This document shows positions 48,205-57,365 of a stretch of DNA of 64,000 bases, piece after piece (the first letter of the stretch is position 1; every line of letters begins with the position of its first letter). The translations under genes were made by a program, and so were the position numbers. Location of the stretch: contig NZ_JAFBBP010000001.1 of NCBI RefSeq assembly GCF_016907275.1, positions 2,718,001-2,782,000 of the forward strand, read 5' to 3'. The notes beneath the pieces were generated by a model, which was given only the letters and a program-made list of their open reading frames with translations, had not been told where the DNA came from and ran no database searches. The DNA is from Micromonospora luteifusca. Lineage in GTDB: Bacteria; Actinomycetota; Actinomycetes; Mycobacteriales; Micromonosporaceae.

Positions 48205-50190
48205 TCAGCTCACCTTGCCGGTCCCGTCATGCCGACGCGTCAGCTCGAATTCGTCAGGTGGGCCGCCTGTGGTCGTCGAAGAAGCGCCCTCGGTGGGGGG
48301 AACGGGATGCGCCGCGCCGGGCGCAGCCGCGGCGACCCTGGAGTCAGTCGGGCCCGGCACCGAGGAGGGCACCACCGTCGGGATGTGCACCCCGCTGTGG
48401 ACCGCCCCGGCCGGCTGGGGGACTGGGCCCGGTCGGGCCGGCGGGGCGCACTGCCGCGTCAGCCAGTCCAACCCGCGCCGCCGGGCGACCACGGTCAGCC
48501 GGTCACCGGGGAAGATCACCTGTCGGGGGTCGAGATCCTTCCACCAGATCGTCTTGGCGCCGCCGGCCGGGGTACGGGCGATCAGCCGGACCTGCCCGTC
48601 CCGGTTGACCACCTCCAGCGGTCGGCCGTCCAGCTCGGAGCCGGCGGCCACCGGCACCTCGGCGACCGGCAGCGCGTGCCGGTCGACCGGAATGGTGGTG
48701 ATCACCGCGCGTTCGGTGAGCGCGCCGATGAAGGCCGGGGCGGCCAGGTAGGAGACCGACCGGGACACCCCGAGGGCGAAGGTCTCCTCCACCCGTTCAG
48801 CGAGGTCACCGTCGAAGAGCCGCAGCACCACCCGCAGGTCGGGGTTGAGGTCACGGGCGGCGAGCGCCGCCTCCAGGTTGGCCACGTCGTCGGTGGATGC
48901 CACCACCAGCGCCTGGCAGTCGGCCACCGACGCGGCGACAAGCGTCTCGGACAGCGCGGCGTCGCCGACGATCACCGGCACCTCCAACTGACGGGCGAGG
49001 GCACCGCCGCGCGGCTCCGGATCCTTGTCGATCGCCACCACCTCGACGTCGTACTCGCGCAGCTGCGCCATGACGCGGGTGCCGACGTTGCCCAGGCCGA
49101 TCAGCACGACGTGCCCGACCCGCGCGGGTTGCAACTGGCCGGTGTGCAGGGCCAGTCGTGCGTTGACGATGCCGTCCACCACGACGGCGGTGATCAGCGG
49201 AATCAGCGCCAACCCGGCCAGGTTGAGCACCACCTGCATGATCTGGGCGCCGGCTGGCTTGGTGGTGTCCGGGTCGGCGCCGCTGAGCGTGGTGACCAGC
49301 GTCAGGTACAGGGCTTCCAGTGGGGAGGCGCTCTCGGTGCGGGAGATCAGCGCCCCCAACACCGCGATCACCGCGAGCACCAGCATCACCGCGACGCCGA
49401 TCTTGCGGGTCGCGAAGCCGCGTACCGCTCCCAGCAGCACCGTGACCGGGCGACGTCGCCGGCGGGCCCGGACCAACCGACGGGCGGCGACCTCGGTGCC
49501 CGGCGGCTGCCCGGTCGCCTCGGCCAGCACCAGGTCCGCGCCAGCCTGCTCGGCCGGAAGCAGCTCCACCCCCTGCGCCTCGGTGAGGTGGGCCAGGGCG
49601 CAGACCACGTCCTGCGGGCGGACGTCGACCCGCCGCGCCACCCGCAGCGTCTTGTCCCGATGCTGGAAGGAACTCGGGTCGACCTCGCCGAGCGCGGCGG
49701 CCACGAAGGCCGGCGCGGCCATCTCGGCGTCGGAGAGCACCTCGACCGGCGCCTTGAGCAGCTTGCGCACGCCGTCGGCGAGGGTGCCGTTGAACATCCG
49801 CAGCACCTGACGGACCCGCTGATCCACGGCCTGCGCGCAGAGCGCCGCGTGCAGGTTGCCGACGTCGTCCTGGTGCAGCAGGGCCAGCCCGGTCGCCCCG
49901 GCCAGGCCGGCGGCCTCGAAGGTGGCCACGTCCAGCCGATCCGAGCGGACCACCCGAACACCGCGCAGCCCCGCCACGTCCGGGCCGTTGCTGCGGTAAC
50001 GCTCCGGCACCACGACTGTCACCCGGGCCCCACCCGCCGGCAGTTCGGATTCGAGCATCGCCCGGGCCACGTAGTAGGCGAGCGCGTCCTTCCCACAGAT
50101 CACGTAGTGCGGGCGCGGATCACCGACGGACCGCAGCCGCCAGTTCCACTCGACCGCCCGTCGCGCCCGGTCCCGCCACGGCTCCGCCAT
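48205..50190 (-). CDS. CASTOR/POLLUX-like ion channel with two RCK/TrkA-N domains
   Basis: The 661-residue protein begins with a TrkA-N Rossmann-like domain (about 25-250: HYVICGKDALAYYVARAML, RVVRSDRLD). Two membrane helices follow (IGVAVMLVLAVIAVLGALI and IMQVVLNLAGLALIPLITAVVV) with a pore-loop-like YLTLVTTLSGADPD between them (about 305). A second NAD-binding RCK domain comes next (HVVLIGLGNVGTRVMAQL, about 362), then TrkA-C-like sequence. This matches CASTOR/POLLUX-type channels and bacterial relatives, not classic KtrA. The filter differs from TVGYG, so potassium selectivity is uncertain. The last 80 residues are disordered. ATG is at 50190. Confidence 0.88.
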   Translation of the reverse strand: MAEPWRDRARRAVEWNWRLRSVGDPRPHYVICGKDALAYYVARAMLESELPAGGARVTVVVPERYRSNGPDVAGLRGVRVVRSDRLDVATFEAAGLAGATGLALLHQDDVGNLHAALCAQAVDQRVRQVLRMFNGTLADGVRKLLKAPVEVLSDAEMAAPAFVAAALGEVDPSSFQHRDKTLRVARRVDVRPQDVVCALAHLTEAQGVELLPAEQAGADLVLAEATGQPPGTEVAARRLVRARRRRRPVTVLLGAVRGFATRKIGVAVMLVLAVIAVLGALISRTESASPLEALYLTLVTTLSGADPDTTKPAGAQIMQVVLNLAGLALIPLITAVVVDGIVNARLALHTGQLQPARVGHVVLIGLGNVGTRVMAQLREYDVEVVAIDKDPEPRGGALARQLEVPVIVGDAALSETLVAASVADCQALVVASTDDVANLEAALAARDLNPDLRVVLRLFDGDLAERVEETFALGVSRSVSYLAAPAFIGALTERAVITTIPVDRHALPVAEVPVAAGSELDGRPLEVVNRDGQVRLIARTPAGGAKTIWWKDLDPRQVIFPGDRLTVVARRRGLDWLTRQCAPPARPGPVPQPAGAVHSGVHIPTVVPSSVPGPTDSRVAAAAPGAAHPVPPTEGASSTTTGGPPDEFELTRRHDGTGKVS

Positions 50191-50285
50191 GCCCGGATCG
50201 TAATCAGCACGACCATGATGGGCGACCCCGTCCGGATCATCCCAGCGCCAGGCATGCCCGCCCGGGCGACGGGTAGAGCAGCGGC

Positions 50286-50774
50286 ATGCAGACGTTCCTC
50301 CCGTACCCGGACTTCCTGGCCAGCGCCCGCACGCTGGACCAGAAGCGGCTGGGCAAGCAGCGGGTGGAGGCCATCCAGGTGCTGCGCGGGCTCACCCGAC
50401 CCGGGTACGGCTGGCGCAATCATCCGGCGGTGAAGATGTGGGCTGGTTACGAGGAGGCGCTCACCCGCTACGGGCTGGACATGTGCGCGGTCTGGACCGA
50501 ACCGGGGCGGGCGGACACCTGCGCCACCACGATGACCGTCGACCTCGCCGCCGCCTGCGGGGCCGGCGTCGTACGGACCCAGGACGAGCTGGCCCAGGCT
50601 GGTGAGCTGCCACCGTGGCTGGGGCGCGACGACCTGCACCTGAGCCACCGCTCGTCGCTGCTGCGCAAGGACCCCACGCACTACCGCCCCATCTTCGGTG
50701 ACGACGTGCCCGGGGACCTGGAGTACGTCTGGCCCGCCTCGGACCGCCCCCGCCGCTGCTTACCGCCCGACTGA
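50286..50774 (+). CDS. MSMEG_6728-type protein, pyrimidine dimer DNA glycosylase-like
   Basis: The 162-residue protein starts MQTFLPYPDFLASARTLDQKRLGKQRVEAIQVLRGL, the signature of the MSMEG_6728/Pyr_excise-like family. It then has GWRNHPAVKMWAGYEEALTRYG (about 42-64), also conserved. The fold resembles T4 endonuclease V, which removes UV-induced pyrimidine dimers; whether this protein has that activity is not established. The C-terminus contains the HLSHRSSLLRKDPTHYRPIF motif. ATG at 50286 is divergent from the channel gene. Confidence 0.85.
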   Translation: MQTFLPYPDFLASARTLDQKRLGKQRVEAIQVLRGLTRPGYGWRNHPAVKMWAGYEEALTRYGLDMCAVWTEPGRADTCATTMTVDLAAACGAGVVRTQDELAQAGELPPWLGRDDLHLSHRSSLLRKDPTHYRPIFGDDVPGDLEYVWPASDRPRRCLPPD

Positions 50775-50800
50775 GCCGCAGGTGCGGCAGACTGGTGCCC

Positions 50801-52354
50801 ATGGCGCTGTCGCAAGTGGCGGGTCGACTCATCGGCGTACGCCGACATGAGGTGGACCCGGGCGGCGGTGGCGCCGACCGCGTGCCGCGACCGACCGCGG
50901 CGGTGGTGGTGGGTGGCGGCATCGCCGGCATGTCGGCGGCGGTGGTGCTGGCCGAGCGGGGTGTGACGGTCACGGTGCTGGAGGCTGCGCCGACGCTCGG
51001 CGGCCGACTGGGTGCCTGGCCGGAGGCGCTCGCCGATGGGCACCAGCAGAACGAGCACGGCTTCCACGCGTTCTTCCGGCAGTACTACAACTGGCGGTCG
51101 ATCCTCCGCCGGGTCGATCCTGACCTGGGCTTCCTCAGGCCCATTGCGGGGTACCCGATCCTCAGTGCACAGTGGCCGACCGAGGAGTTCGGCAGGCTGC
51201 CGCCCGCCCCACCGGCGAACCTGCTGGCGCTGCTGTTGCGCAGCCCCAGCCTGCGCCTTTCCGACCTGCGACTGATGGACCGCGACGCCGCGTTGCCGTT
51301 GCTCAGCTACGACCCGGTGCGGACCTACGCCGAGCTGGACGACACCACCGCCGACGAGCTGTTGGCGTCGCTGCGGCTGCCGGACCGGGCGCGGGCGATG
51401 CTGTTCGAGGTCTTCTCGCACTCGTTCTTCAACCACGAGGCGGAGATGTCGGCCGCGGAGATGGTCGCCCAGTTCCATTTCTATTTGCTCGGCAACCCGG
51501 AGGGGTTGGCGTTCGACTGCCCGGACGAGGACTACGCGACGGCGATCTGGGAGCCGTTGACCCGGCACGTGGAGAAGCACGGCGGCCGGGTGCGCACCGG
51601 CTCCGCCGCGACCGGGGTGCACCGCGACGCCGACGGGTGGCGGGTGACGACCGCCGACGGCGGCAGCCACCCGGCGGGCCACGTCGTGCTTGCCGTGGAT
51701 CCGCCGGCACTCGCCGCTCTGGTCGCGGCCTCCCACGACCTGGCCGAGCAGGCACCCGAGCTGGCGGCACGGATGCCGGCCTTCGGCGTTCCCGGCCCGC
51801 CGTACGCGGTGGCGCGGTACTGGTGCGACGGAGACGTGGGCGCCGAGCGGGCGGTGTTCAACGGCGTGTCCCGGCAGCCCACTCTGGACTCGGTGACGCT
51901 CTACCACCGGTTGGAGAACGAGCCGCGGCGTTGGGCTCGGCAGACCGGTGGATCGGTCATCGAGCTGCACGCGTACGCCTGCGATCCCGGCGTGCCGGCC
52001 GAGGAGCTGGCCGAGCGGATGCGCCGCGAGTTGGTCGCGCTCTGGCCGGAGGTCGGCGACCTGCGGGTCCGCGAGCTGCGGGCCCGCGTCCAGGCGCAGG
52101 CGCCGGCGTTCACGCCGGGCAGCCACGCCTGGCGACCGGGGGTATGCACCGACGCGACCGGCCTCTACCTGGCCGGCGACGGCATCACCACGGACTTTCC
52201 GAGCGCGCTGATGGAACGCTCCGCGGCGACGGGGATCATCGCCGCGAACCACATCCTGCGCGCCGAGGGCGGCGCGGCCGAGCCGGTGCGCTCGATCCGG
52301 CCGCGTGGGCTGCTGGCCGGTCGCGGCCGTTCAAACCGACAAAACACAACATAA
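50801..52354 (+). CDS. FAD-dependent oxidoreductase, CrtU-like carotenoid desaturase family
   Basis: The 517-residue protein has an N-terminal FAD-binding Rossmann fold: AAVVVGGGIAGMSAAVVLAERG (about 35-55). The region NEHGFHAFFRQYYNWRSILRR (about 85-105), LLLRSPSLRLSDLRLMDR and the C-terminal LYLAGDGITTDFPSALMERSAATG (about 455-480) closely resemble CrtU-type enzymes, which desaturate carotene end groups. No other carotenoid genes are adjacent, so the substrate is uncertain; a general amine-oxidase-like role is possible. ATG at 50801 is used; a GTG two codons upstream is possible. Confidence 0.85.
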   Translation: MALSQVAGRLIGVRRHEVDPGGGGADRVPRPTAAVVVGGGIAGMSAAVVLAERGVTVTVLEAAPTLGGRLGAWPEALADGHQQNEHGFHAFFRQYYNWRSILRRVDPDLGFLRPIAGYPILSAQWPTEEFGRLPPAPPANLLALLLRSPSLRLSDLRLMDRDAALPLLSYDPVRTYAELDDTTADELLASLRLPDRARAMLFEVFSHSFFNHEAEMSAAEMVAQFHFYLLGNPEGLAFDCPDEDYATAIWEPLTRHVEKHGGRVRTGSAATGVHRDADGWRVTTADGGSHPAGHVVLAVDPPALAALVAASHDLAEQAPELAARMPAFGVPGPPYAVARYWCDGDVGAERAVFNGVSRQPTLDSVTLYHRLENEPRRWARQTGGSVIELHAYACDPGVPAEELAERMRRELVALWPEVGDLRVRELRARVQAQAPAFTPGSHAWRPGVCTDATGLYLAGDGITTDFPSALMERSAATGIIAANHILRAEGGAAEPVRSIRPRGLLAGRGRSNRQNTT

Positions 52355-52420
52355 GCATCGGTACGCGCCGTACGCTTGATTGATCAACCGTCGATCGGCC
52401 GGGCGGGAGGGCAGCGGGGG

Positions 52421-53632
52421 ATGTCACCACTGCACCGCGCCGGCGCGGAGAACGCTCCACCAATCGGCGAGATCGGCCGCGACGACGCGTACCCACTGAT
52501 CCGCGACGAACGCGCCTGCATCGTCACGGCGCTGCGGCTGGGCTGGTGGATGGCGGACGCCTATCACCACGGGCAGCACGCCGAACTCGGCGTCCCGGTC
52601 GAGGCGCGACCAGCCGTACCGCCAGCCAAGCTCTCCAACCTCACCGAGATGTCCCCCCACCGGCGGATGCGGATGTACCTCGACGGCGTGGACGTCGCCC
52701 TGGCTCAGATCGCCGAACTCACCCGGCACACCGGGCCGGTGCCGGACACGTCTGCCGCCCGGGCGCTGCTGCCCGACCTGGCCCAGCCCGACCCCGCCGA
52801 CCCGGTGCCGCTGCTGCTCGCCCTCGACGAACTCAACGTGGAGGTGCTGCGCTGGGCGATGGCCACCAACCACCGGGTCGGGCTGGCCTACCGGCTGGGC
52901 CGATCAGTGGCCGACACCGTCCGAGCCGGTGACTCCGCCCAGTTGCTGCGACAGTTCGGCGGCCGGCAGATCCAGATCAGCCGGTGGCTGGACGAGTTGG
53001 CCAGCGTGCTGCCGCCGTACTCGGCTGCGGTGGTGCGCCGGTCGCTGGCCACCTGGGCGACCGCGGTCGAACGGGCCGGCCACGGGGACCCGACCGAGCC
53101 GGCGCCCGCCGAGCTGAGCCGGGCACTGCGTGGCCAGGGTGACCTCTGGCGGGACGTGCTGACCGGCGGCCTGCACCCGCGCGACCTGCTCGACGAGGAG
53201 GACTACGCGGTGATCGCCAGAAATCTGATCATCCGGGACCGGCGACTGGTGGCGCAGGCGGCACGGGGCATCTTCTGGCCGGTGCTCGTACCCCTGCTGT
53301 TGGTGCTCTTCGCGGTGGTCGGGGTGAGCGCCGCCGCGGCCGCCGGATCACCCACCACCCGGGCCACCGTCGCCCTGGTGGGCCTCGGCGCCGGGCTGGC
53401 CGCGATCTGGCGGTCGGTGTCCGGGCCGGCACTCGCGGTCGCCGGCGAGGTCAACCGGCCCCTGCTGGACAGCGAACTCACCGCGCGGATGGCGCTGCGG
53501 CTGAACCGGCCGCTGACCAACGCCCGGCGCTCGACGGTCGTCGCTCCCCGGACCCGCCGTCAGCGCCGTCCGGAACCGCCGGGCGGTCGATCGAAATACG
53601 TTGCCCCTCTCTCCCGCCCCGACCTACCGTGA
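52421..53632 (+). CDS. hypothetical protein with two C-terminal membrane helices
   Basis: No family is recognised for this 403-residue protein. The N-terminal ~270 residues are soluble and helical, with Trp/His-containing stretches (LGWWMADAYHHGQHAELGV, about 37-55) and an internal helical bundle. Two hydrophobic helices follow (about 288-308 and 318-340), then a basic tail. ATG at 52421 has a GGGAGGGCAGCGGGGG ribosome-binding region. It faces the Ser/Thr kinase gene, ending 27 bp from it. Confidence 0.7.
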   Translation: MSPLHRAGAENAPPIGEIGRDDAYPLIRDERACIVTALRLGWWMADAYHHGQHAELGVPVEARPAVPPAKLSNLTEMSPHRRMRMYLDGVDVALAQIAELTRHTGPVPDTSAARALLPDLAQPDPADPVPLLLALDELNVEVLRWAMATNHRVGLAYRLGRSVADTVRAGDSAQLLRQFGGRQIQISRWLDELASVLPPYSAAVVRRSLATWATAVERAGHGDPTEPAPAELSRALRGQGDLWRDVLTGGLHPRDLLDEEDYAVIARNLIIRDRRLVAQAARGIFWPVLVPLLLVLFAVVGVSAAAAAGSPTTRATVALVGLGAGLAAIWRSVSGPALAVAGEVNRPLLDSELTARMALRLNRPLTNARRSTVVAPRTRRQRRPEPPGGRSKYVAPLSRPDLP

Positions 53633-53659
53633 TCGCGCAAGGTCAACCACCGGCCCCGG

Positions 53660-55240
53660 TCAGCCGGCACGTTCCTTGACCTTCGGCATCGGACGCCCGT
53701 TCGGGCAGTGCACCCGGAACTCACTGCGGTGCTCGACCGAGGTCAACTCGACCTGGACCTGCTTCGCGGGGCCGGGGTCGTACGCCTCGGCCAGAAAGCC
53801 GGGCGCGAGCGTCACCGCGAGCACCTCGGCCGACTTTCCGACGCAGCGAACGGTGATCGTCCCGCCCCGCGCGTCCACCCGTACGCCCGAGGAAGGAGAG
53901 GGCGTCGGCGCGCCCCTGGTCGGGGTCGGTCCCGGGGCGTCAGCGGTTGGGCTCGCGGCAGCCGGATCACTCGGAGCGGTCCGAGGGCCGCTCTGCGGGT
54001 TAACCGAGGTGTACCTGGCCGACGGCGCAGCGGGCGGTGCGGAGTCGACCGCAGCGAGCGACGTGGCCGTGCCCGGCAGCCCCACCGTGGTGGCGTCATC
54101 CGGCCCGATACGGGTCGACGGCGCCCCCTGCACCGGTCGGCGATTGGCTGAGTCGCCGAGCGACCCGGCCATCGCCACGACAGCGATCACCGCGCCGCCG
54201 ACCGTCAGCATGACCCGCCGCCGACGCCACTGCCCCCGCTGCGAGGTCGGCCCCGCCTCCGTACCGCGCGTCGGCCCTACGGCCGCCGCGTCGGCCTGGC
54301 CCGCGTCGCTCTGGCCCACGTCGCTCTGGCCCACGTCGCTCTGGTTCGCGTCGGTCTGGTTCGCGTCGGCTGCCGCTGGTCCTGCAACTGGGGCGGCCGG
54401 CCCGGCGGTGGCACCGCTGACGGCAGCCGTTGCGCCGGAGGCGGCGAGCAGGATGCGGGCCGCCTCGGCGGCCGGTGGCCGGTCGGCGGGTTCGGGGGAC
54501 AGGCACCAGCGGTAGAGCCGGTGGACCTCGGGCGGTACGCCGTCGATCCGGGGCAGCGGCTGCGGCTCGCCATGCGTGTGAGCGCGGGACATGTCGGTCT
54601 GCGCCTCGGCGTGCCACGGCAACCGACCGGTGAGCACCCGGTACAGGAGCAGGCCGAGGGCATACACGTCGCTGGCCGGCAACACCTCGCCGGCCTCCAG
54701 CCGTTCCGGGGCGAGATAGGCAGGGGTGCCCAGCAGCCGTCCCTCGAAGTCGACTTCGGACGCACCGGCGACCGCCGCGATGCCGAAGTCGAGCACCTTG
54801 GCACCGGTGGGGGCGAGCATCACATTTCCCGGCTTGATGTCGCGGTGCACCAGGTCTTCGGCGTGCGCGGCCGCGAGGGCGGCAGCCACCTCGGCGCAGA
54901 CCCGCAAACCCGCGCGGGGCGGCAACGGCCCGGCCGCCAGCCGTTGTTCGAGAGTGTGACCGCCGAGCAACTCCATCACCACGAACGGGACCGGGGAACC
55001 GTCCAGCGACGACTCGCCGTAGTCGTACACGCTTGTGACATGCGGGTGCGACAAGCGCGCAGCGGCCTTGGCCTCGGCCCGGATCCGCTGCCGAGCGTTG
55101 GCGTCCGAGGCGACCAGCACCTTCACCGCGACATCCCGTTCGAGCACCTCGTCGTACGCCCGGTGCACCCTCGACATGCCGCCACTGCCAAGGCGCTCCA
55201 GGAGCCGGTAGCGGCCCGCAAGCAACCGATCACGCTGCAT
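53660..55240 (-). CDS. membrane-anchored serine/threonine protein kinase
   Basis: The 526-residue protein is a Hanks-type kinase: glycine loop LGSGGMSRVH (about 17-26), catalytic lysine K40 in DVAVKVL, catalytic loop HRDIKPGN (132-139), DFG (151-153), and a YLAPE activation segment (175-179). A linker with GQSDV-like pentamer repeats (about 297-317; DNA near 54290-54360) precedes one membrane helix (about 342-361). The outer domain contains a ~100-residue Ser/Thr/Pro-rich stretch and a conserved C-terminal fold with two cysteines. It resembles PknA/B-type sensor kinases but has no PASTA repeats. ATG at 55240 is used. Confidence 0.93.
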   Translation of the reverse strand: MQRDRLLAGRYRLLERLGSGGMSRVHRAYDEVLERDVAVKVLVASDANARQRIRAEAKAAARLSHPHVTSVYDYGESSLDGSPVPFVVMELLGGHTLEQRLAAGPLPPRAGLRVCAEVAAALAAAHAEDLVHRDIKPGNVMLAPTGAKVLDFGIAAVAGASEVDFEGRLLGTPAYLAPERLEAGEVLPASDVYALGLLLYRVLTGRLPWHAEAQTDMSRAHTHGEPQPLPRIDGVPPEVHRLYRWCLSPEPADRPPAAEAARILLAASGATAAVSGATAGPAAPVAGPAAADANQTDANQSDVGQSDVGQSDAGQADAAAVGPTRGTEAGPTSQRGQWRRRRVMLTVGGAVIAVVAMAGSLGDSANRRPVQGAPSTRIGPDDATTVGLPGTATSLAAVDSAPPAAPSARYTSVNPQSGPRTAPSDPAAASPTADAPGPTPTRGAPTPSPSSGVRVDARGGTITVRCVGKSAEVLAVTLAPGFLAEAYDPGPAKQVQVELTSVEHRSEFRVHCPNGRPMPKVKERAG

Positions 55241-55380
55241 GACCGACAGCCTGCCCTACCGACCCGGCGTGAACCACCCCGGATCGAGGTACCGCAATGC
55301 TTGCTGCGCCGACGCCACCGCCCGGTCGGGTCACAGTGAAGGCGCAGAAGGCACCCAGCGGCGGCGACGGTCGAAGATGG

Positions 55381-56148
55381 TCAGTCGCCGACCGGGCGCT
55401 GCCAGGCGAAGTGGGGCGTACGCCGTTCGGCGATCGCCGCGACCCCTTCCCGGGCCTCGCCGGTGATCACCACTTTTCGGTGCCACCAGGCGATCCGGGC
55501 AGGCCCGGCCCGGTCGTCGATGATTTCCTTGGCGGCGGCGACGCTCAGCGACGACCGCTGGGCAATCGTTGCCGTCAGTTCGTCCACCCGCGCGGCGAGC
55601 CGACCGGACGGCAGCACCTCGTCGACCAGACCGATCCGCAGGGCGCGCTCGACATCGATCAGCTCCGCGGTGAACAGCAGATGCTTGGCGGCGGACGGGC
55701 CGATCAGCCGGGCCAGCCGACGGGTCGTCGGCGCCGGGTAGACCAGTCCGAGCCGGGCCGGAGGTACGCCGAAACGGGCGTCGTCCGCGGCGATCCGCAG
55801 GTCGCAGGCGACGGCGAGTTGAGCTCCACCACCGACGCAGGCACCCCGGATCGCCGCGACGGTCGGCTTGGCGAAGCGGGCCAGCCGTTCCTCGGCGGCC
55901 ACCGCGATGCTGGTGTCACCGGCGTCCAACAGCTCCGCCAGATCACCGAGATCCGCACCTGCGCAGAAGGCGTCGCCCGCGCCGGTGAGCACCAACGCCC
56001 GTACGTCGGGGTCGGGCTCCAGCCGATCGAGCAGCTCGGGGAGCTGACGCCACATGGCGGCGGTCATCGCATTGCGCCGAGCCGGGTTGTGGATCACCAC
56101 GGTCGCGACCGGTCCGGCCACCTCGACGGTCAACTTCGCGTCCGACAC
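55381..56148 (-). CDS. enoyl-CoA hydratase/isomerase family protein
   Basis: The 255-residue protein has the crotonase fold: VVIHNPARRNAMTAAM (about 18-33), the oxyanion-hole segment ALVLTGAGDAFCAGADLGDL (about 51-70), the second oxyanion element ACVGGGAQLAVACDLRIAADDARFG (about 102-126), and LGLVYPAPTTRRL. The two catalytic glutamates of true hydratases are not clear at the usual sites. The activity may be hydratase, isomerase or another crotonase reaction. GTG at 56148 has GGGAGGGA upstream; a longer upstream frame has no support. Confidence 0.9.
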   Translation of the reverse strand: MSDAKLTVEVAGPVATVVIHNPARRNAMTAAMWRQLPELLDRLEPDPDVRALVLTGAGDAFCAGADLGDLAELLDAGDTSIAVAAEERLARFAKPTVAAIRGACVGGGAQLAVACDLRIAADDARFGVPPARLGLVYPAPTTRRLARLIGPSAAKHLLFTAELIDVERALRIGLVDEVLPSGRLAARVDELTATIAQRSSLSVAAAKEIIDDRAGPARIAWWHRKVVITGEAREGVAAIAERRTPHFAWQRPVGD

Positions 56149-56311
56149 GTCCGCTCCCTCCCGCGCCAACCGTCCTGGGCCGCCGATCTGGTCCCTCGGC
56201 GTCGCCCACCCATGCGGCGACCATAACGGCGCGAGCGGGACGGCCACCGGCGAGGGGTGAACCGTGGGCGTGGCAGTGGAACCGGCGGACCGGGCCGAGC
56301 GTCCGACGGAC

Positions 56312-56881
56312 ATGAGACCCGCATCGACGGCCGCCGTCACGATCGCACTCCTGGTCGCGTCGCTGACCGGCTGCACCAGCGTCGACCGAGCCCCGATCAC
56401 CTCGGACCAGCCTCAGGTCACCACGTCCACGGGACCAGCCGGCACCGCCACCGGACCGGCCGGCGCGACCACCGGCATCCCGCAGCCGACCATCATCGCC
56501 ACCGTCGCCCCGAAGACCGGAGGCGTGGCCGCCCGGGTGATGTTGCGAACCTCCGGCGGCTTCACCGGCCGCGGTGACGCCGTGACCGTCGAGCCGGACG
56601 GTAAGTGGACCGCGGTGGACCAGGCCGGCAGCCGGCGCGACGGCCGGCTCACCCCCGCCGATCTCGGCCGCCTGACGGGACTGGCCGCGGACCCCCGGCT
56701 GGCCGTCGAGGCGCGGCAGCCGACCAGCCCGACCGTCTGCGCGGACGCGTTCCGCTACCGGCTCACCGTGGGCAGCATCGAAACCGGGTACGTCGACTGT
56801 CCGGCCGACGGGCCGCCGCCGCCGACCACGCAAGCGCTGGTCAAACTGCTGCTGCGGGCCACCGCCACGCACACCAGGTAG
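56312..56881 (+). CDS. hypothetical lipoprotein
   Basis: The 189-residue product begins with a lipoprotein signal (TIALLVASLTGC, lipidated C21). After a Thr/Pro/Ala-rich linker (about 22-75) it has a small domain with the pattern VMLRTSGGFTGRGDAVTVEPDGKWT, LTPADLGRLTGLAADPRL and CADAFRYRLTVGSIETGYVDC, probably with one disulfide. Similar lipoproteins are common in actinobacteria, with unknown role. ATG at 56312 opens directly at the signal peptide; an ATG- or GTG-like upstream frame starting at 56264 is less likely. Confidence 0.78.
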   Translation: MRPASTAAVTIALLVASLTGCTSVDRAPITSDQPQVTTSTGPAGTATGPAGATTGIPQPTIIATVAPKTGGVAARVMLRTSGGFTGRGDAVTVEPDGKWTAVDQAGSRRDGRLTPADLGRLTGLAADPRLAVEARQPTSPTVCADAFRYRLTVGSIETGYVDCPADGPPPPTTQALVKLLLRATATHTR

Positions 56882-56908
56882 TCCGGGCCTGGCTCGTCGT
56901 CGGCTCCC

Positions 56909-57331
56909 TTACGCCGTCCGCGGGAACATCTGGCCGATGCGGATCCGGTTGCCGAACGGGTCCCGGATGCCGAAGTCGATCCCGTACGGACGCTCCGTCG
57001 GCTCGTCGGTGATCTCGACGCCCTTCGCCACGAGATCCTCGTGCGTCTTGTGGGCGTCGTCGGTGGTCATGAAGAGGTATCCACCCAGGGCACCCTTGGT
57101 GAGCAGCTCGCGGACCTGCTCGGCGGTGGCCGGGTCCAGCGCCGGTGCGCCCGGCTTCTCCAGCAGGATCTCCCGCTCCGGGTCGCCGGGCAGGTTGACC
57201 GTCAGCCACCGCATGAAGCCGAGATCCTGGTCGGTGTTGACCTCCATGCCGAGCTTGTTCACGTAGAAATCGAGCGCCTCGTCCTGGTCGAGGACGTAGA
57301 TCTGGGAGCGGCTGATCGCGTTCATCGTCAT
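56909..57331 (-). CDS. VOC family (glyoxalase/bleomycin resistance-like) protein
   Basis: The 140-residue protein is a vicinal-oxygen-chelate domain: QIYVLDQDEALDFYVNKLGMEVNTD (about 10-34) and the C-terminal GIDFGIRDPFGNRIRIGQ (about 118-135), with the RDPFGN signature. Metal-binding histidines of classic glyoxalase I are not evident, so it may bind or detoxify a hydrophobic compound. It lies 34 bp downstream of an AraC-type regulator on the same strand, probably one transcript. ATG is at 57331. Confidence 0.88.
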   Translation of the reverse strand: MTMNAISRSQIYVLDQDEALDFYVNKLGMEVNTDQDLGFMRWLTVNLPGDPEREILLEKPGAPALDPATAEQVRELLTKGALGGYLFMTTDDAHKTHEDLVAKGVEITDEPTERPYGIDFGIRDPFGNRIRIGQMFPRTA

Positions 57332-57365
57332 GCCGACAACGGTAGAGGGCGGCGTGACCTGCTGC

